From: Undaria pinnatifida
Taxonomy: Eukaryota; Sar; Phaeophyceae; Laminariales; Alariaceae
Reading direction: 5' to 3'
NCBI GenBank assembly: GCA_012845835.1
Contig: JABAKD010000012.1
Location: 13,268,195-13,332,194 of the forward strand
DNA: 64,000 nt
A program made the translations under genes and the position numbers. This document shows positions 63,646-64,000 of the stretch, piece by piece. The notes under the pieces are model-generated. The model did no database searches, had not been told where the DNA came from, and worked only from the letters and a program-made list of their open reading frames with translations. Position 1 is the stretch's first letter. Every line of letters starts with the position of its first letter.

Positions 63646-64000
63646 ATTGAGTACACAACCGCGGACATGTTAGCTCATCAGTTTGCACATTGATCCATTC
63701 ACATGCTGTGCGCCTTCGTCTCGTGTATCCGGCGTGGGAGCGTAGGAGTGTTTCCCGGCCGAATTTTGATATGTTTTTCGGATTTTACCAGGTAGGGCTC
63801 CAGCACATTGATTGGTGTGACCATGTGACCCATGTACTCCAGACGTGACAACAACAAAAAGCAACCGTTACACTGAGAGCGAGGCTGCCCCGGAACTCAC
63901 CTAGCTTTGATGCGTCTCGCTTCGATGCCAGAACAGATGACCCTGCCATGGCGTGCCGTGCCTGCAACGGAGAGGGGGCAGTGGTCGGTTGTGGATCAGG
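63646..64000. other. Interval without a supported gene, window edge
   Basis: No domain and no shared repeat. Short open frames on the minus strand have no recognisable relatives. Confidence 0.45.

Overview
This window looks like nuclear DNA of a eukaryote, and almost all of it is repeats and decayed mobile elements. The signs are very low coding density, long homopolymer C/G tracts, microsatellites up to about 340 bp, tRNA-derived and poly(A)-ended retroposons, and pieces of four retrotransposon classes (DIRS/Ngaro-like tyrosine-recombinase, LINE, Ty3/gypsy, Ty1/copia). The reverse transcriptase families remind me of elements in brown algae and other stramenopiles. That is recollection, not a search result, and I would not assign the species. 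No bacterial-style operon, rRNA gene or CRISPR array is visible, and I found no complete intact gene.

Layout. 0-6 kb: a copy of a C-rich dispersed element, a 32-bp triplication, inverted-repeat MITEs and a pentanucleotide array that changes from TTCGG to TTAGG to TTGCG. 6.8-8.45 kb: a decayed LINE reverse transcriptase. 9-13.4 kb: MITEs of two families. 13.7-19 kb: a DIRS/Ngaro-like retroelement on the minus strand (gag-like, RT with a tandem triplication, RNase H, tyrosine recombinase), flanked by 210-bp and 31-bp direct repeats. 21.2-22.2 kb: an unusual array of exon-like modules separated by a minisatellite, ending in an acidic C-terminal exon. 24.7-27.3 kb: ATTC repeats, two minisatellites and a C-rich element. 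30.9-37.4 kb: a ~245-bp satellite broken up by copia, gypsy and MITE remnants. 37.5-40.8 kb: a second DIRS-like copy on the plus strand. 41.4-47.9 kb: C-rich elements, including a tail-to-tail/head-to-head cluster. 48-64 kb: microsatellites, two retroposon families and an inverted-repeat element of about 1.37 kb that encloses a second copy of the acidic exon.

How the parts relate. The two DIRS-like copies share recombinase, RNase H and RT regions but carry different lesions, so each is dead in its own way. The MITEs look parasitic on other elements: one sits inside the gag-like region of the DIRS copy and another inside the satellite. The two acidic exons near 22.0 and 56.3 kb are paralogues. 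They and the modules that resemble their first codons are the only non-transposon protein signal I find convincing, and they are the best candidate for something undescribed.

All alignments were made by eye, so element ends are approximate, usually within tens of bases.
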